Shown: in pieces, positions 45,677 to 55,394 of the stretch | Position numbering within the stretch: position 1 is the stretch's first letter | Layout: every line of letters starts with the position of its first letter | NCBI RefSeq assembly: GCF_014695575.1 | Contig: NZ_JACJOO010000053.1 | Location: 36,616-100,615, forward strand | DNA: 64,000 nt | Direction: 5' to 3' | DNA from: Leptolyngbya sp. FACHB-8 | GTDB lineage: Bacteria; Cyanobacteriota; Cyanobacteriia; Elainellales; Elainellaceae | Position numbers and translations under genes: made by a program | Notes under the pieces: model-generated | Database searches by the model: none | What the model was told of the DNA's origin: nothing | What the model saw: the letters and a program-made list of their open reading frames with translations, nothing else

Positions 45677-47257
45677 TCATACCCAGCCGCGAATAGCAGC
45701 CTGATACACGGCCTGATACCGATTCTTCGCATTCAACTTGGTGAGGCTATTGTTGATGTGAAACTTAACGGTGCTTTCACTAATAAAGAGATGCTGAGCG
45801 ATATCGCGATCGCGCATTCCCTGCACTAATAACCGCATAATCTCCTGCTCCCGCTCCGACAACTGCTGATTATCTTCAGCCGTGTGACAGGGGGCGCTCT
45901 TGCCATGCTGCACTTGCTCCACCAATGCCCGTAATTGATTCGGCTGAATCGAGAGATCAATGATAGCCAGGGCTGTGGGAGGCACTGGGCCAGCAGAACC
46001 GCAACGGAGCCATATCAAAGGGCGCTCTGGGGTAGTCGCGCCAAAATCATCTGTGAGCAGCAGTACATCGAGTTCTGAGGATTCGCAAACCGATAATCCA
46101 GCCAGGTAAGCGAGATGGGTGAGAGCCGCTTGTAGGGCCGGAGCGCTGCATTGAATAGCGATCGCTGGCCCCACAGTACATGTAGGGTAGGGCAATGTTA
46201 GTAACACTTGCACCACAGGCCGCGGGCTCCCCAATTGCGTTTTCAAGGTTCCTCCCAGACAGGTAACCACCAGCCGGAGATCCTCGAAGTGCGATCGCAC
46301 CCATGCCGTTCCAGCCTCCGCTAAGTGTTTGGGAACGGGGGCGATCGCCTCCAAAGAAACTGATTGTGGGCTGTAGATTAAGCGGCAGTAGTTACATTGC
46401 AGCCGATTCAACACTTCCGCCACTTTCAGGAAGATATAGGTGGACGCAGGCGGAAGGGGCTGCTCAGTCCCCACCAGCATCGGACGGGTAGAGCTGAGCA
46501 CCGTGGCCAGATGCTCTGACAGGGCCAACACCTCATTTATAGGAAGCGCAGGAGTTGGCCTGGGCTGCATTTGCTGTATCTGTACTGCTGCATCCAGAGC
46601 AATGCTGGTGGTCATGCAAAGCACTTGTAACACTTCTAAAAACTCTGGGGCGAGAGGGCGATCGCTGAAGGTAGCCAGCACCCCAATAACCCGATCGCCT
46701 GCCAACAGAGGGTAGCCCGCAAACCCCTGGATATTATTAGCGATCGCCCACTCCCGATCTTTTACCCAGGACTCGTCGGCCAAGTGGTTGCTGAGAAACG
46801 GAATGCGATTTTGGGCAATTTTGCCGACCTTGTAGGCCCCCATGGCTATTCGGGCAAAAGAGCCGTTGATATGAGTGTAAAGACCCGACGAGGAAACCAA
46901 GCGCAGGGCGGCCTGGTCAGGCTCCACCAACCAAATACGGGCGAAGACACAGTCGAATTGCTGAACAAGAGCTTCCGTGACATGCTGAGCGATCGCCTCC
47001 GGTTCCAAGCACCCCGAGATCGTCCGGGCAATCTCATTGACGTGCTGGAGTTCGAAGAGGAGACGAGTAGAGTCAAGAAGTGGAGCAGCGAGGTCAACCA
47101 CAGAGACCGTGCGAGAAAAACGACAGCGAAGAGAAAAGGCAGCAGTTGCCCAAAAATACGCAACGGGCTCGAAGACAGAAAGAAACACAGTTCTGGATAT
47201 TTCCAGTTGAATATAAAATTGGTTTTCGCTTTGTATCGAACAGTACAACTTAGTCAA
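45677..47257 (-). CDS. GAF-domain LuxR-family transcriptional regulator
   Basis: A 526-residue regulator. A GAF domain occupies about residues 70-220 (NEIARTISGCLEPEAIAQHVTEAL ... GFAGYPLLAGDRVIGVLATFSD) and may bind a small ligand or chromophore. The C-terminus is a LuxR/GerE helix-turn-helix (LSEREQEIMRLLVQGMRDRDIAQHLFISESTVKFHINN). The middle ~200 residues are unassigned. There is no receiver domain. The first ~50 residues (VFLSVFEPVAYFWATAAF) are atypical, so the true start may be further in. Targets unknown. Confidence 0.88.
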   Translation of the reverse strand: MTKLYCSIQSENQFYIQLEISRTVFLSVFEPVAYFWATAAFSLRCRFSRTVSVVDLAAPLLDSTRLLFELQHVNEIARTISGCLEPEAIAQHVTEALVQQFDCVFARIWLVEPDQAALRLVSSSGLYTHINGSFARIAMGAYKVGKIAQNRIPFLSNHLADESWVKDREWAIANNIQGFAGYPLLAGDRVIGVLATFSDRPLAPEFLEVLQVLCMTTSIALDAAVQIQQMQPRPTPALPINEVLALSEHLATVLSSTRPMLVGTEQPLPPASTYIFLKVAEVLNRLQCNYCRLIYSPQSVSLEAIAPVPKHLAEAGTAWVRSHFEDLRLVVTCLGGTLKTQLGSPRPVVQVLLTLPYPTCTVGPAIAIQCSAPALQAALTHLAYLAGLSVCESSELDVLLLTDDFGATTPERPLIWLRCGSAGPVPPTALAIIDLSIQPNQLRALVEQVQHGKSAPCHTAEDNQQLSEREQEIMRLLVQGMRDRDIAQHLFISESTVKFHINNSLTKLNAKNRYQAVYQAAIRGWV

Positions 47258-47687
47258 TTAATAGATCATCAAACGTTGACGTGCGCCGCCAGGATTTTGG
47301 ACTGAGAACCGGTTCGCAAAGGTTCCTACACCGAATTCCATGGATATTGGACAGGGTAGGTAAAACGATACCTGACTGGCAGCTTCATGTTGAGCCAGTT
47401 TGCCTACCTCTATGCCTGCTGTGTAGGAGGAGCGATCGCCTAAATCGCAAACAAACATGATCAGTTTCTTTTATCAAGCGCATTTGCCCGGATTTAAAGA
47501 CAGTTAACCCCTTTTTCTGACTGAGTCCTATCTATCCGGCAATAGCTATAGAAATATTGCGAAAGCCCTGTGATTGTCTTGCTCCAAGCCCACCGGGGCA
47601 CTCTAGGGTTGTCACCCCTCATACAGTATGTTGCCGTACAGATGGCTGTAGGTTTCATCAGGGGGCTGGGGGGATAGGGGCACTATC
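47258..47687. other. divergent region between LuxR regulator and pentapeptide gene
   Basis: 430 bp holding promoters for two divergent genes. A sequence matching GTAN8TAC (NtcA-type, 47626-47639) lies 49 bp before the pentapeptide start, but no -10 box is found at the usual spacing, so I do not call it. Otherwise nothing recognised. Confidence 0.45.
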
Positions 47688-48548
47688 ATGGCAAACTTGG
47701 AGCAACTGGCAATCGTTCAACGCAGTGTACCAGAGTGGAACTTTTGGCGGCGCGATAATCCGCTTGTTCGACCTGACTTGAGGGATATGGATTGGTGTCG
47801 GGCCCATCTGCGGGGCGTCAATTTGGCAGGAACAGATTTATGTCAGTCTAGTTTGAGGGAGGCATCGCTTTCCCAGGCGAATCTGAGTCATTCCATTCTG
47901 TATCGCGCTGATTTTTGTATGGCAGATCTGTACCAGGCTGATCTGCACGAAGCCGATCTTTACAAATCCAATTTTTATACGGCGACCCTCGTAGAGGCGC
48001 AACTGAAAAACGCCATCTTTTATGAAGTTGATTTGCGGGAAGCGGTGCTATACAAGGCCGATTTACGAGAGGCTATCTTTTACAAATCTGACTTGCGGGA
48101 AGCAACTCTGGAGGGAGCCAAGCTGGTCGGTACTACCCTGTACCTGGTCAATTTGGCTCACTCAAACCTGGAACGGGCAAATCTTTGTATGGTCAGCGCT
48201 GTAGATAACAACCTGGAGCGCGCCAACCTGAAGATGGCCAATCTGGTAGGAGCCAATCTCTACAAATCAAATTTACGTGGAGTCAATTTCAGCCGGGCAG
48301 ATCTGCGGGAGGCGACGCTGAGCCTGACAGATTTACAGGGAGCCGATTTTCGAGACGCAACCTTGTGCATGGTCAACTTCAGCGGAGCCAACTTGAATGG
48401 GGCAAATTTTACAGGGGCCAATGTATCGATGGCTAATTTTTGGAACGTTCAACTCGATGACAAGGCGCTCTTGAAAAAGCTCATTCGAGAGTCTGAATCA
48501 TCTATGAAATCGTCAGCCCACGGCTCAAATGGGCTGGTAATTCTGTGA
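47688..48548 (+). CDS. pentapeptide-repeat protein 1
   Basis: 286 residues, mostly tandem A(D/N)LXX-type pentapeptides (ANLSHSILYRADFCMADLYQADLHEADLYKSNF, shortened here), which fold into a right-handed quadrilateral beta-helix. Residues 1-45 form a non-repeat cap with several tryptophans (WNFWRRDNPLVRPDLRDMDW). Central repeats are unusually rich in Tyr/Phe at the outward position (IFYEVDLREAVLYKADLREAIFYKSD). Function unknown; these proteins often serve as scaffolds. It precedes the CheR-TPR gene on the same strand by 169 bp, and a second pentapeptide gene lies inside the same cluster. Confidence 0.92.
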   Translation: MANLEQLAIVQRSVPEWNFWRRDNPLVRPDLRDMDWCRAHLRGVNLAGTDLCQSSLREASLSQANLSHSILYRADFCMADLYQADLHEADLYKSNFYTATLVEAQLKNAIFYEVDLREAVLYKADLREAIFYKSDLREATLEGAKLVGTTLYLVNLAHSNLERANLCMVSAVDNNLERANLKMANLVGANLYKSNLRGVNFSRADLREATLSLTDLQGADFRDATLCMVNFSGANLNGANFTGANVSMANFWNVQLDDKALLKKLIRESESSMKSSAHGSNGLVIL

Positions 48549-48590
48549 TGAGAATTGATATAGAACTTTAGTTTTATATCAATTCTCATC
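48547..48590. terminator. stem-loop 3' of pentapeptide gene 1
   Basis: GATGAGAATTGATATA (48547-48562) pairs perfectly with TATATCAATTCTCATC (48575-48590). It starts at the stop codon and is followed by TTGAGTTTT. This may separate the pentapeptide transcript from cheR. Confidence 0.7.
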
Positions 48591-48717
48591 TTGAGTTTTC
48601 GATGCATAGGGGTGAGCTAAATCCGTAGCAAGTGACTGTTTCAAAATCACTCTGGATGGCAATTCAGCCGGTTAAAAGGGAAAAGAGCAATGCGGCAGGA
48701 TACGGGAGCGTGTAACG

Positions 48718-50253
48718 GTGAACCTTTTTAACTACTGGCGGCATAGTGCATCTAGCACCCCAAATGGAACGGATACAGCAATGCAAACGCAGATGATGCG
48801 GTTGATCACCACAACACTGGGTCTTCAATTGCGACCCCAGGATGAGGCAACGATCGCGCACAAACTCAATGCGCGATCGCAAACCCTTGGTCTCCCCAGC
48901 CTGAGCGCCTATTACACACTATTAACAGCTTCTGATTCTTCCCGCCAGCAGCAGGAATGGCGTTGGTTAATCGAATCCCTGACAACGACTGAGAGCTATT
49001 TCTTTCGAGATAAGGGGCAGTTTTCGCTACTGCGCCATCAAGTGCTGCCCGATCTCATAGCCCAGAAGCGCCAGCAAGTTGCTGCTTCGATTACCACACG
49101 GCCTTCCCTCCGGGTCTGGAGCGCAGGCTGCTCCAGTGGCGAAGAAGCGTACTCCCTGGCAATCCTATTACGAGAACTGATCCCTGATTTTGCTCGCTGG
49201 GATTTGACAATTTTAGGAACAGATATCAATCCGGCCATGCTGGAACAGGCTCGGTCAGGAATTTACAGCAACTGGTCATTCCGCTCCCTAGACCCGTCTA
49301 TTCAACAGCGATATTTTCATGCCCATCGGGATAGCTGGCGTATTCGTCCTGACATTGCCGCAATGGTGACCTTTCAATCCAGCAATCTCGTACAGGATAG
49401 GTATCCCGACCCTATCCGTCTGTTAGATCAGGTAGATTTAATTATCTGCCGCAATGTTTTCATTTATTTTCAGCCGGAAGCGATCGCCCAGGTTCTCCAA
49501 AAGTTTTACACGACCTTAGCCCCCCGAGGCTACCTGTTAGCAGGGCATACAGAACTTCAAGGGATAAATTTGGGCAACTTTCAGATTCGTAGTTTTACAG
49601 AATCAGTCATTTATCAACGGCCTGGAGAAGTAGCGCTTCAACCCTCCCATACGAGCGGGTTACTTTGTATGGAATATTCGGGTCAGCCACGTCCTTCTTC
49701 CCCGACGATGCCTCTGCCCCCAGTCCCATTGGCCTCCACATCCCCTACAGCACCAGCTTCCACATCGCTATCGTCTCTTGAGGTTATCCGGCCTTTGCTA
49801 TTAGAAAAGGCCTATGCTCAAGCAATCCAGCAGCTTCAGCAAATCGTGCGGAATGAACCCCAAAACGGAGCAGCTTACCATTGGCTAGCACAGGTATACG
49901 CCAATTCAGGGCAGCATGAGCTGGCGATCGCGGCCTGCCAACAAGCCATGCAGTGTGATCCTCTGGCAGTCGATCCCTGCTACCTCCTGGCCCAAATCCG
50001 TGAAGAGCAAGGAGATGTCGAGGCAGCAAAAATTCTCTATAAACGTATCATTTACGCCGCGCCGGAATTCATTTCCGCTTATTTAGAACTGGGGTCATTA
50101 TACGCGCGGGAAGGAAATCGTAAGAAAGCCATGAGTATATGGCAGTCGGCGCTAACCCTGGTACAGCGATCGCCCCACCTGGCCACAAGCACCCCATTCC
50201 ATACCAATCATATGGACTTAGAAACCGACTTGAAGATGAAGCTGGGTCTTTAA
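48718..50253 (+). CDS. CheR-type methyltransferase with C-terminal TPRs (WspC-like)
   Basis: Methylates glutamates of chemoreceptors using SAM. Residues ~25-305 are CheR: TTTESYFFRDKGQF, the SAM site RVWSAGCSSGEEAYSLAIL (~132-150), ILGTDINPAMLEQAR and LIICRNVFIYF. After a Pro/Ser/Thr-rich linker (~325-355) come about three tetratricopeptide repeats (AYHWLAQVYANSGQHELAIAACQQAM; AYLELGSLYAREGNRKKAMSIWQSAL). The CheR-TPR arrangement matches WspC/FrzF-type proteins of alternative chemosensory systems. GTG start at 48718; an ATG at 48781 is possible. Separated from the cheW-like gene by 879 bp. Confidence 0.93.
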   Translation: MNLFNYWRHSASSTPNGTDTAMQTQMMRLITTTLGLQLRPQDEATIAHKLNARSQTLGLPSLSAYYTLLTASDSSRQQQEWRWLIESLTTTESYFFRDKGQFSLLRHQVLPDLIAQKRQQVAASITTRPSLRVWSAGCSSGEEAYSLAILLRELIPDFARWDLTILGTDINPAMLEQARSGIYSNWSFRSLDPSIQQRYFHAHRDSWRIRPDIAAMVTFQSSNLVQDRYPDPIRLLDQVDLIICRNVFIYFQPEAIAQVLQKFYTTLAPRGYLLAGHTELQGINLGNFQIRSFTESVIYQRPGEVALQPSHTSGLLCMEYSGQPRPSSPTMPLPPVPLASTSPTAPASTSLSSLEVIRPLLLEKAYAQAIQQLQQIVRNEPQNGAAYHWLAQVYANSGQHELAIAACQQAMQCDPLAVDPCYLLAQIREEQGDVEAAKILYKRIIYAAPEFISAYLELGSLYAREGNRKKAMSIWQSALTLVQRSPHLATSTPFHTNHMDLETDLKMKLGL

Positions 50254-50283
50254 CAAGGGCTAGATAGCGGTATTCAAGCTGAT

Positions 50284-50384
50284 TACAGCGCTTTGCGCTG
50301 TAATCAGCCAGTTTTTTTGTGAGAGCCGCGCTCCGCGCGGCTCTCACAAAAAAACCAGATTTTAAGTGCTTGAAAAGCGCTGTA
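50284..50384. repeat. compound palindrome, family C, copy 2
   Basis: Outer TACAGCGCTTT ... AAAAGCGCTGTA. Inner perfect hairpin arms 50311-50331 and 50335-50355 (21 bp, TCC loop). It begins 31 bases after the cheR-type stop. It is inverted relative to the copy at 27015-27119; in both, the arm GTGAGAGCCGCGC is conserved. Confidence 0.93.
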
Positions 50385-51132
50385 AGCACAGTGCTGTGTA
50401 AAAACGTTAGATTTCCATTTTCTTGAAAAATTTGGAAATCCAAGCTTTTTTATTTCAATGCTGCCGAGCCATACTTGTGCATCGATAGAATTACGGAAAC
50501 AGCAAAAAAATAAAAGCCTTTATCAACAGTTATGCGCGTAGATTCCACCAATATTAATTACACTTTATCTGACATTTAAGACATACCGCATGTATCACTT
50601 TCCGATTTAGTAGGGTATAAGAAAGGCACATGCGCAAAGCCCTATGCCCTTCCCCCATACCTTCCTGAATTGGAAAGGGATATACCATCTTCAGCAAAGA
50701 GAGACATTGACGATATTTCAAAACTTAACCATTGATTAGATTCCGTCAAAAGTCCCGCCTACAAGGATTATAGCCCCGCATTTATCTAGCTTCAGCCATA
50801 TAGAAATCTATTAAGCACAGCCCTAATTTAAAATTTAAAGTTTTCCCTTAAAAAGAGCTCCAGACTTTTTACAAAACTCGATTTACCTTGTATTTTTATA
50901 TCGACTTTGACCCAAATTGCAAGGTTTGGGAAAAATAGGCTTGGGTTAAGAGAACTCATTTCATTGTTGAACAACACAGATATTGAAGGCTGCCGTTGCA
51001 GGCTGTATGTACATTTAATAAAACGATAAACCCATTAATCTCCACACTGTTGAAGCAAATTGTTTCTGCGTGCTTTGAGATAACTGTCTAACCTTCTCCA
51101 CGTGACGACTCTCCATCTTTGGCAACTGTGCT
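50385..51132. other. AT-rich intergenic region upstream of the chemosensory operon
   Basis: Nearly 750 bp with no plausible gene. Composition is AT-rich with several short A/T tracts (e.g. AATTTAAAATTTAAAG near 50826). It must carry the promoter of the cheW-mcp-mcp-cheA run. I could not identify a specific regulator site. Confidence 0.5.
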
Positions 51133-52170
51133 ATGGCTGATACGTCTTACCTCATTTTTGATTCCGGCCAAAACCGCTATGGCCTGGCGGCAACCGCTGT
51201 CCAGGAGCTATTTTTTCTCCCCGAAGTGACCCCGCTTCCTAATCTGCCTAGATGTGTTGTTGGGGTCATCGATTTACGAGGAGAAATTCTACCTATTCTT
51301 GATCTGGGGCTGTTTTTAGGGCAGGGATCACGCCCCTATACCCTTACCAATAGCGTGATTGTTCTCCGCAACGACCGTCAGGCCTTAGGGTTGGTCGTAG
51401 AGCATACCCATGAGGTGGAGGCGATCGCCCCCAGCTACATTACCCCTTGGGCTACAACGGAAGTTGATAGCGATCGCCCCCCGGCATTTTTGGGTATTGC
51501 AAAGCGAGCGGGAGAAATCGTCACCATCCTCAACCCGACCGCTTTTACAGCCATCACAATGCAGGCCATCCTGGGTACCAACCTGGAGGAACAATGGCAG
51601 GCAGCTGAAGCTACAACAGAACTGCTTTCAGACCCCTGGGCTGAGCTATCTAAAGATGAGCGGCAAGTGTTGCGGCAACGACGGAATGGGCTGGCTCAAG
51701 CGCTTCAGTTGGAAGACTCTCAAAGCCTTACAGCATTGGCCGTCATGGGGTTGCAGGGTGAGTACTTTGGGCTGGGACTGGATACGATTCACGAATTTAC
51801 AGATATTCATGCCATCACACCCATCCCCTGTTGCCCACCCCATGTGTTGGGCAACATTAACTTGCGTGGGGAAATCGTGACTCTGGTAGATATTAGCCCC
51901 GTTATTAACCTGACGTCCAAAAACCAGCATCCGTGGCAGAAGGCGATCGTCGTGCGCATGGATGACATTGTGGCAGGCATTGCCGTAGAAGACATTTTCG
52001 ATGTTGTGCATGTCCACCCCGGCCAAATCAATACGGCTCCTATCGCTACTCAGGGCAACCACAATGACTATCTCCAGGGAGTTGCCCCTTACCAAAACAC
52101 CTTAATGAGCGTTATCAATCTATCCAAGATTTTGACCTCTGGGGTTTTAGATGTTGACGAAGAAGTTTGA
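51133..52170 (+). CDS. tandem CheW-domain coupling protein
   Basis: 345 residues containing two CheW domains in one chain. Domain 1 (~1-150): [54 protein letters not shown]. Domain 2 (~190-345): [54 protein letters not shown]. CheW links receptors to CheA; a double CheW may bridge two receptors or rings. It is the first gene of the cluster cheW-mcp-mcp-cheA-pentapeptide-cheB and ends next to the first receptor gene. Confidence 0.93.
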   Translation: MADTSYLIFDSGQNRYGLAATAVQELFFLPEVTPLPNLPRCVVGVIDLRGEILPILDLGLFLGQGSRPYTLTNSVIVLRNDRQALGLVVEHTHEVEAIAPSYITPWATTEVDSDRPPAFLGIAKRAGEIVTILNPTAFTAITMQAILGTNLEEQWQAAEATTELLSDPWAELSKDERQVLRQRRNGLAQALQLEDSQSLTALAVMGLQGEYFGLGLDTIHEFTDIHAITPIPCCPPHVLGNINLRGEIVTLVDISPVINLTSKNQHPWQKAIVVRMDDIVAGIAVEDIFDVVHVHPGQINTAPIATQGNHNDYLQGVAPYQNTLMSVINLSKILTSGVLDVDEEV

Positions 52171-52211
52171 TTGCATCATTTAGTTCGCTCCCTGGGAGCA
52201 GAAGGATTGGT

Positions 52212-53669
52212 ATGAAACATCAGCAAATGAAATTGGGGCGTGTGGTTCAAGCTGGTTTTGGCAGCATCTTCGTCATCATGCTCGGTATTGGCGTAACCTC
52301 AAAATTTAGTTTGAATCGCCTGGTGGAGTCGAATGAATGGGTATCCCACACCCAAACCGTTGAACAAAATTTGGAAGACATTACAACCCTATTGCTCAAT
52401 GCAGAAACAGGGCAACGGGGGTATATCCTAACACAGCAACTTGACTTTCTAGAACCCTATAACGGGGCCCAAGAGAATTTTGAGGAGAGTTTTCAGGAGC
52501 TCCGGGACTTAATTCAGGACAACCCAGAGCAGGTACGTCGCTTGGACGCTGTGTACGACCATGCTCAGCAAAAGATGGAAGAACTAGCTAACACCATCGA
52601 ACTGACGCAGAGTGGTAAGCGCGACGAAGCTTTGGAGTTGATTCGGGCTCAGACAGGCAAGCAACTCATGGATGAAATCCGTGCACAAGTTGCCGAGATG
52701 AAGGAAGTCGAAGAGGAACTTCTAGACCAGCGAGAAGCCACTGCTAACCAAGCTGCCGCCTTTGCCAATGCAGTGTCTCTGGGGGGCACATTAATAGCGA
52801 TCGCCCTCGGTTCCGGCGTGCTAGCCTTCATTGCCCGGTCTGTCATTCGACCCATTAACGACGTGTCGAATGCGATCGCATCTTCCTCCAATGAGATTGC
52901 CTGTACTGTTGAGCAGCAGGAACGAACAGCCAATCAGCAATCAATCTCCGTTAACGAAACCACCAGCACTATGGAAGAGCTGGGGGCGTCCTCACAACAA
53001 TCTGCACAGCAAGCTGAAACGGCAGCTTCCAGCGCTCAACGGGTACTGGGGTTGACACAGGAAGGTAATCAGGCGGTTGAGCGAACCCTGACTACCATGG
53101 CCGCATTGACAGAAAAGGTAGGCAATGTTGCGGATCAGATTGTGCGGTTAAGCGAGCAAACCAATCAAATTGGCAGCATCTCCGCATTAGTTAGCGATCT
53201 GGCCAATCAGACCAATATGCTGGCCCTCAATGCAGCCGTTGAAGCGGTGCGAGCCGGAGACCAAGGTAAAGGTTTTGCAGTCGTTGCAGCCGAGATTCGC
53301 AAACTTGCCGATCAAAGCCGTCTCTCTGCTGAGAAAATTAACACCCTGGTAGCCGATATTCAAGGGGCGATTAACTCCACGGTTATGGTAACCGACGAAA
53401 GTACCAAAACCGCCCAGCAAGGAGCCGACGTCACCCAACAAACCGCTGCCGTGTTCAACAATGTTACGGACTCTGTCAGCAACATCGTCATGAATGTGCA
53501 ACAGATTTCGCTGAATGCAAGACAACAAGCCGCCGCCGTGCAACAGGTTCTGCTGGCCATGAGTTCCCTGAACGTGGCAGCCCGGGAAACGGCTAGCGGC
53601 ATCACGCAAACCCGCACCAGCACACACCAATTGAATGACGCAGCCCGACAACTGCAATCAGTCGTGTAG
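52212..53669 (+). CDS. methyl-accepting chemoreceptor 1 (CHASE3-like sensor, no HAMP seen)
   Basis: 485 residues. Short cytoplasmic start, transmembrane helix (~15-35), a helical extracytoplasmic region resembling CHASE3 ([24 protein letters not shown]), a second helix ([20 protein letters not shown]), then directly the signalling coiled coil. The conserved hairpin tip is [42 protein letters not shown]. No recognisable HAMP domain lies between. I chose the ATG at 52212 with GAAGGA upstream; an earlier in-frame start at 52167 overlaps the cheW-like gene. The 3' end carries a perfect 16-bp-arm hairpin. Confidence 0.92.
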   Translation: MKHQQMKLGRVVQAGFGSIFVIMLGIGVTSKFSLNRLVESNEWVSHTQTVEQNLEDITTLLLNAETGQRGYILTQQLDFLEPYNGAQENFEESFQELRDLIQDNPEQVRRLDAVYDHAQQKMEELANTIELTQSGKRDEALELIRAQTGKQLMDEIRAQVAEMKEVEEELLDQREATANQAAAFANAVSLGGTLIAIALGSGVLAFIARSVIRPINDVSNAIASSSNEIACTVEQQERTANQQSISVNETTSTMEELGASSQQSAQQAETAASSAQRVLGLTQEGNQAVERTLTTMAALTEKVGNVADQIVRLSEQTNQIGSISALVSDLANQTNMLALNAAVEAVRAGDQGKGFAVVAAEIRKLADQSRLSAEKINTLVADIQGAINSTVMVTDESTKTAQQGADVTQQTAAVFNNVTDSVSNIVMNVQQISLNARQQAAAVQQVLLAMSSLNVAARETASGITQTRTSTHQLNDAARQLQSVV

Positions 53670-53712
53670 CCATGTTGAGTGATTGGGTTAACACCGAATC
53701 ACTCAACATGGC
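53669..53712. terminator. hairpin between the two chemoreceptor genes
   Basis: Arms 53669-53684 (GCCATGTTGAGTGATT) and 53697-53712 are perfectly complementary; the stem begins at the last base of the receptor 1 stop codon. It may attenuate or stabilise mRNA inside the operon. Confidence 0.65.
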
Positions 53713-53779
53713 GAGATGCTTATATCCATAAATGCATCGTCGTTTTTATCGCTTATTTGACTCGAAGGTAGATCCCATT

Positions 53780-55237
53780 ATGAACCAGACCACACGGTGG
53801 AAACTTAGACATTGGATTGTTGTTGGATACAGTATTCCAGTTGTCGCTCTCTGCATTTCTGCTGGAGTTGTGATCCGTAGTGTTAATACACTTAACCATT
53901 TGTCAGAAGAGTACAGCACTTCCCGCAATATCGTAGAAGCTATCAATAAAGTTTCATTGGATGTACAAATTTCTTCACGGGCAATCCGTGGTTACCTGCT
54001 GGACAAAGATCCAGTTTCACTGGATTCTGTCAATAAAGCAGAAGCTGATCTCAAAGAGGACATAGCCCTGTTAAGCTCTATGCTTCGGGATAGTCAACAG
54101 AAAACAAGTTTGGCAGAGTTACAACCGCAATTGGTCCGTCTAGGAGCCACTAGACAAAACCTGGTTAATCTGGTTAATCAAAATAAAGCGAATGAGGCGA
54201 TCAACGTATGGCGTAATGATAAAGGCCGCGAACAGGTCGATATCGTTACTACACTGATCGACGGTATGCGCGCCCGAGAACAGGAATTAGTTGAAGAGGA
54301 TAATCACAATCAAACGGAAGCCTTAAATAATCTCAAATCCACACTTCTGTTAGCGACAACCGCTTCCATTCTTGTATCTCTGGGCTTGGGAAGTTGGATC
54401 ATTAACCGGACATCCAACCAGATGACCGAATCCGCCAGTACAATCGCCGCCTCTACCACCGAAATTGCTGCCACCATTGAGCAGCAAGAACGGACAGCGA
54501 ATCAACAGGCTGTATCCGTGAGTGAAACCACAACTACTATGGATGAGCTTGGTGCATCCTCTCGGCAATCTGCCCAGCAGGCCGAAGCTGCCGCTGCTGG
54601 GGCGAAGCAAGCCCTGGTGCTGGCCAGTGGTGGTACGGTCGCCGTGGACCGAACTATTCATGGAATGAGCGACCTGAAGCGAAAAGTGGAAGCGATCGCC
54701 GACCAAATTCTCCGCCTCAGCGAACAAACCAGCCAGATCGGCAGCATTTCCGGCTTAGTCAGCGACCTGGCGAACCAGACCAACATGCTGGCCCTCAACG
54801 CCGCTGTCGAAGCCGTGCGAGCCGGTGAACATGGCAAGGGATTTGCTGTAGTCGCCACCGAAATTCGTAAACTAGCCGACCAGAGCCGGAAATCCGCTGA
54901 GAAAATTAACACCTTGGTCAGCGATATTCAGACTGCCATTAATTCCACGGTAATGGTCACCGATGAAGGCACCAAGACCGTGGATGAAGGAGTACGCATT
55001 GCCCAAGACACAGCCAATTCTTTCTCTGGCGTTGCTGATGCTGTCAATAATGTTGTCCTCAACAGTCAGCAAATTTCCTTAAACATTCAGCAGCAATCGA
55101 TCGCTATCCAGCAGGTGGTCGATGCAATGAACGCACTTAATGCGGCCGCCCGAGAAAATGTCAACGGCATCGGTCAAATCCGCAGCGGTACTCAGCGCCT
55201 CAATGATGCTGCGAAGGGACTGAAAGCGATCGTGTAA
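53780..55237 (+). CDS. methyl-accepting chemoreceptor 2
   Basis: 485 residues from the ATG at 53780 ([14 protein letters not shown]); an ATG at 53732 adds 16. Layout mirrors receptor 1: transmembrane helix ([19 protein letters not shown]), CHASE3-like helical sensor with [19 protein letters not shown], second helix ([22 protein letters not shown]), then signalling domain without HAMP. The tip [46 protein letters not shown] (shortened) is nearly identical to receptor 1, while the sensor halves differ, implying duplication followed by ligand divergence. They probably form mixed arrays. Confidence 0.92.
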   Translation: MNQTTRWKLRHWIVVGYSIPVVALCISAGVVIRSVNTLNHLSEEYSTSRNIVEAINKVSLDVQISSRAIRGYLLDKDPVSLDSVNKAEADLKEDIALLSSMLRDSQQKTSLAELQPQLVRLGATRQNLVNLVNQNKANEAINVWRNDKGREQVDIVTTLIDGMRAREQELVEEDNHNQTEALNNLKSTLLLATTASILVSLGLGSWIINRTSNQMTESASTIAASTTEIAATIEQQERTANQQAVSVSETTTTMDELGASSRQSAQQAEAAAAGAKQALVLASGGTVAVDRTIHGMSDLKRKVEAIADQILRLSEQTSQIGSISGLVSDLANQTNMLALNAAVEAVRAGEHGKGFAVVATEIRKLADQSRKSAEKINTLVSDIQTAINSTVMVTDEGTKTVDEGVRIAQDTANSFSGVADAVNNVVLNSQQISLNIQQQSIAIQQVVDAMNALNAAARENVNGIGQIRSGTQRLNDAAKGLKAIV

Positions 55238-55394
55238 AAGCTTATCTGACATTCCCTCTGGCCTGAACGGCCCCTCATAATTTGTGCTGAGTCTCCCCTG
55301 CTCCCCCCCTCCCTTAATGCTGTCGCTGCTCACCCGTTCCTGCTAGACTCCATTGCCCTAACTCGCCTCGATCTCGGCTACAAGAAAGGCCACC

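Noticed and set aside
47258..47458. Minus-strand 66-codon frame just upstream of the LuxR-type gene
   Set aside because: No recognisable protein pattern and it lies in the divergent promoter region; probably chance.
47626..47639. GTAN8TAC, a perfect NtcA-type site upstream of pentapeptide gene 1
   Set aside because: No TAN3T -10 box at the expected 20-24 bp spacing; a six-base match is expected by chance in 64 kb.
50385..51132. Possible small RNA or hidden gene in the 750-bp gap before the cheW-like gene
   Set aside because: No open frame of natural composition, no conserved hairpin beyond family C and no terminator-like end; AT-richness alone is insufficient.
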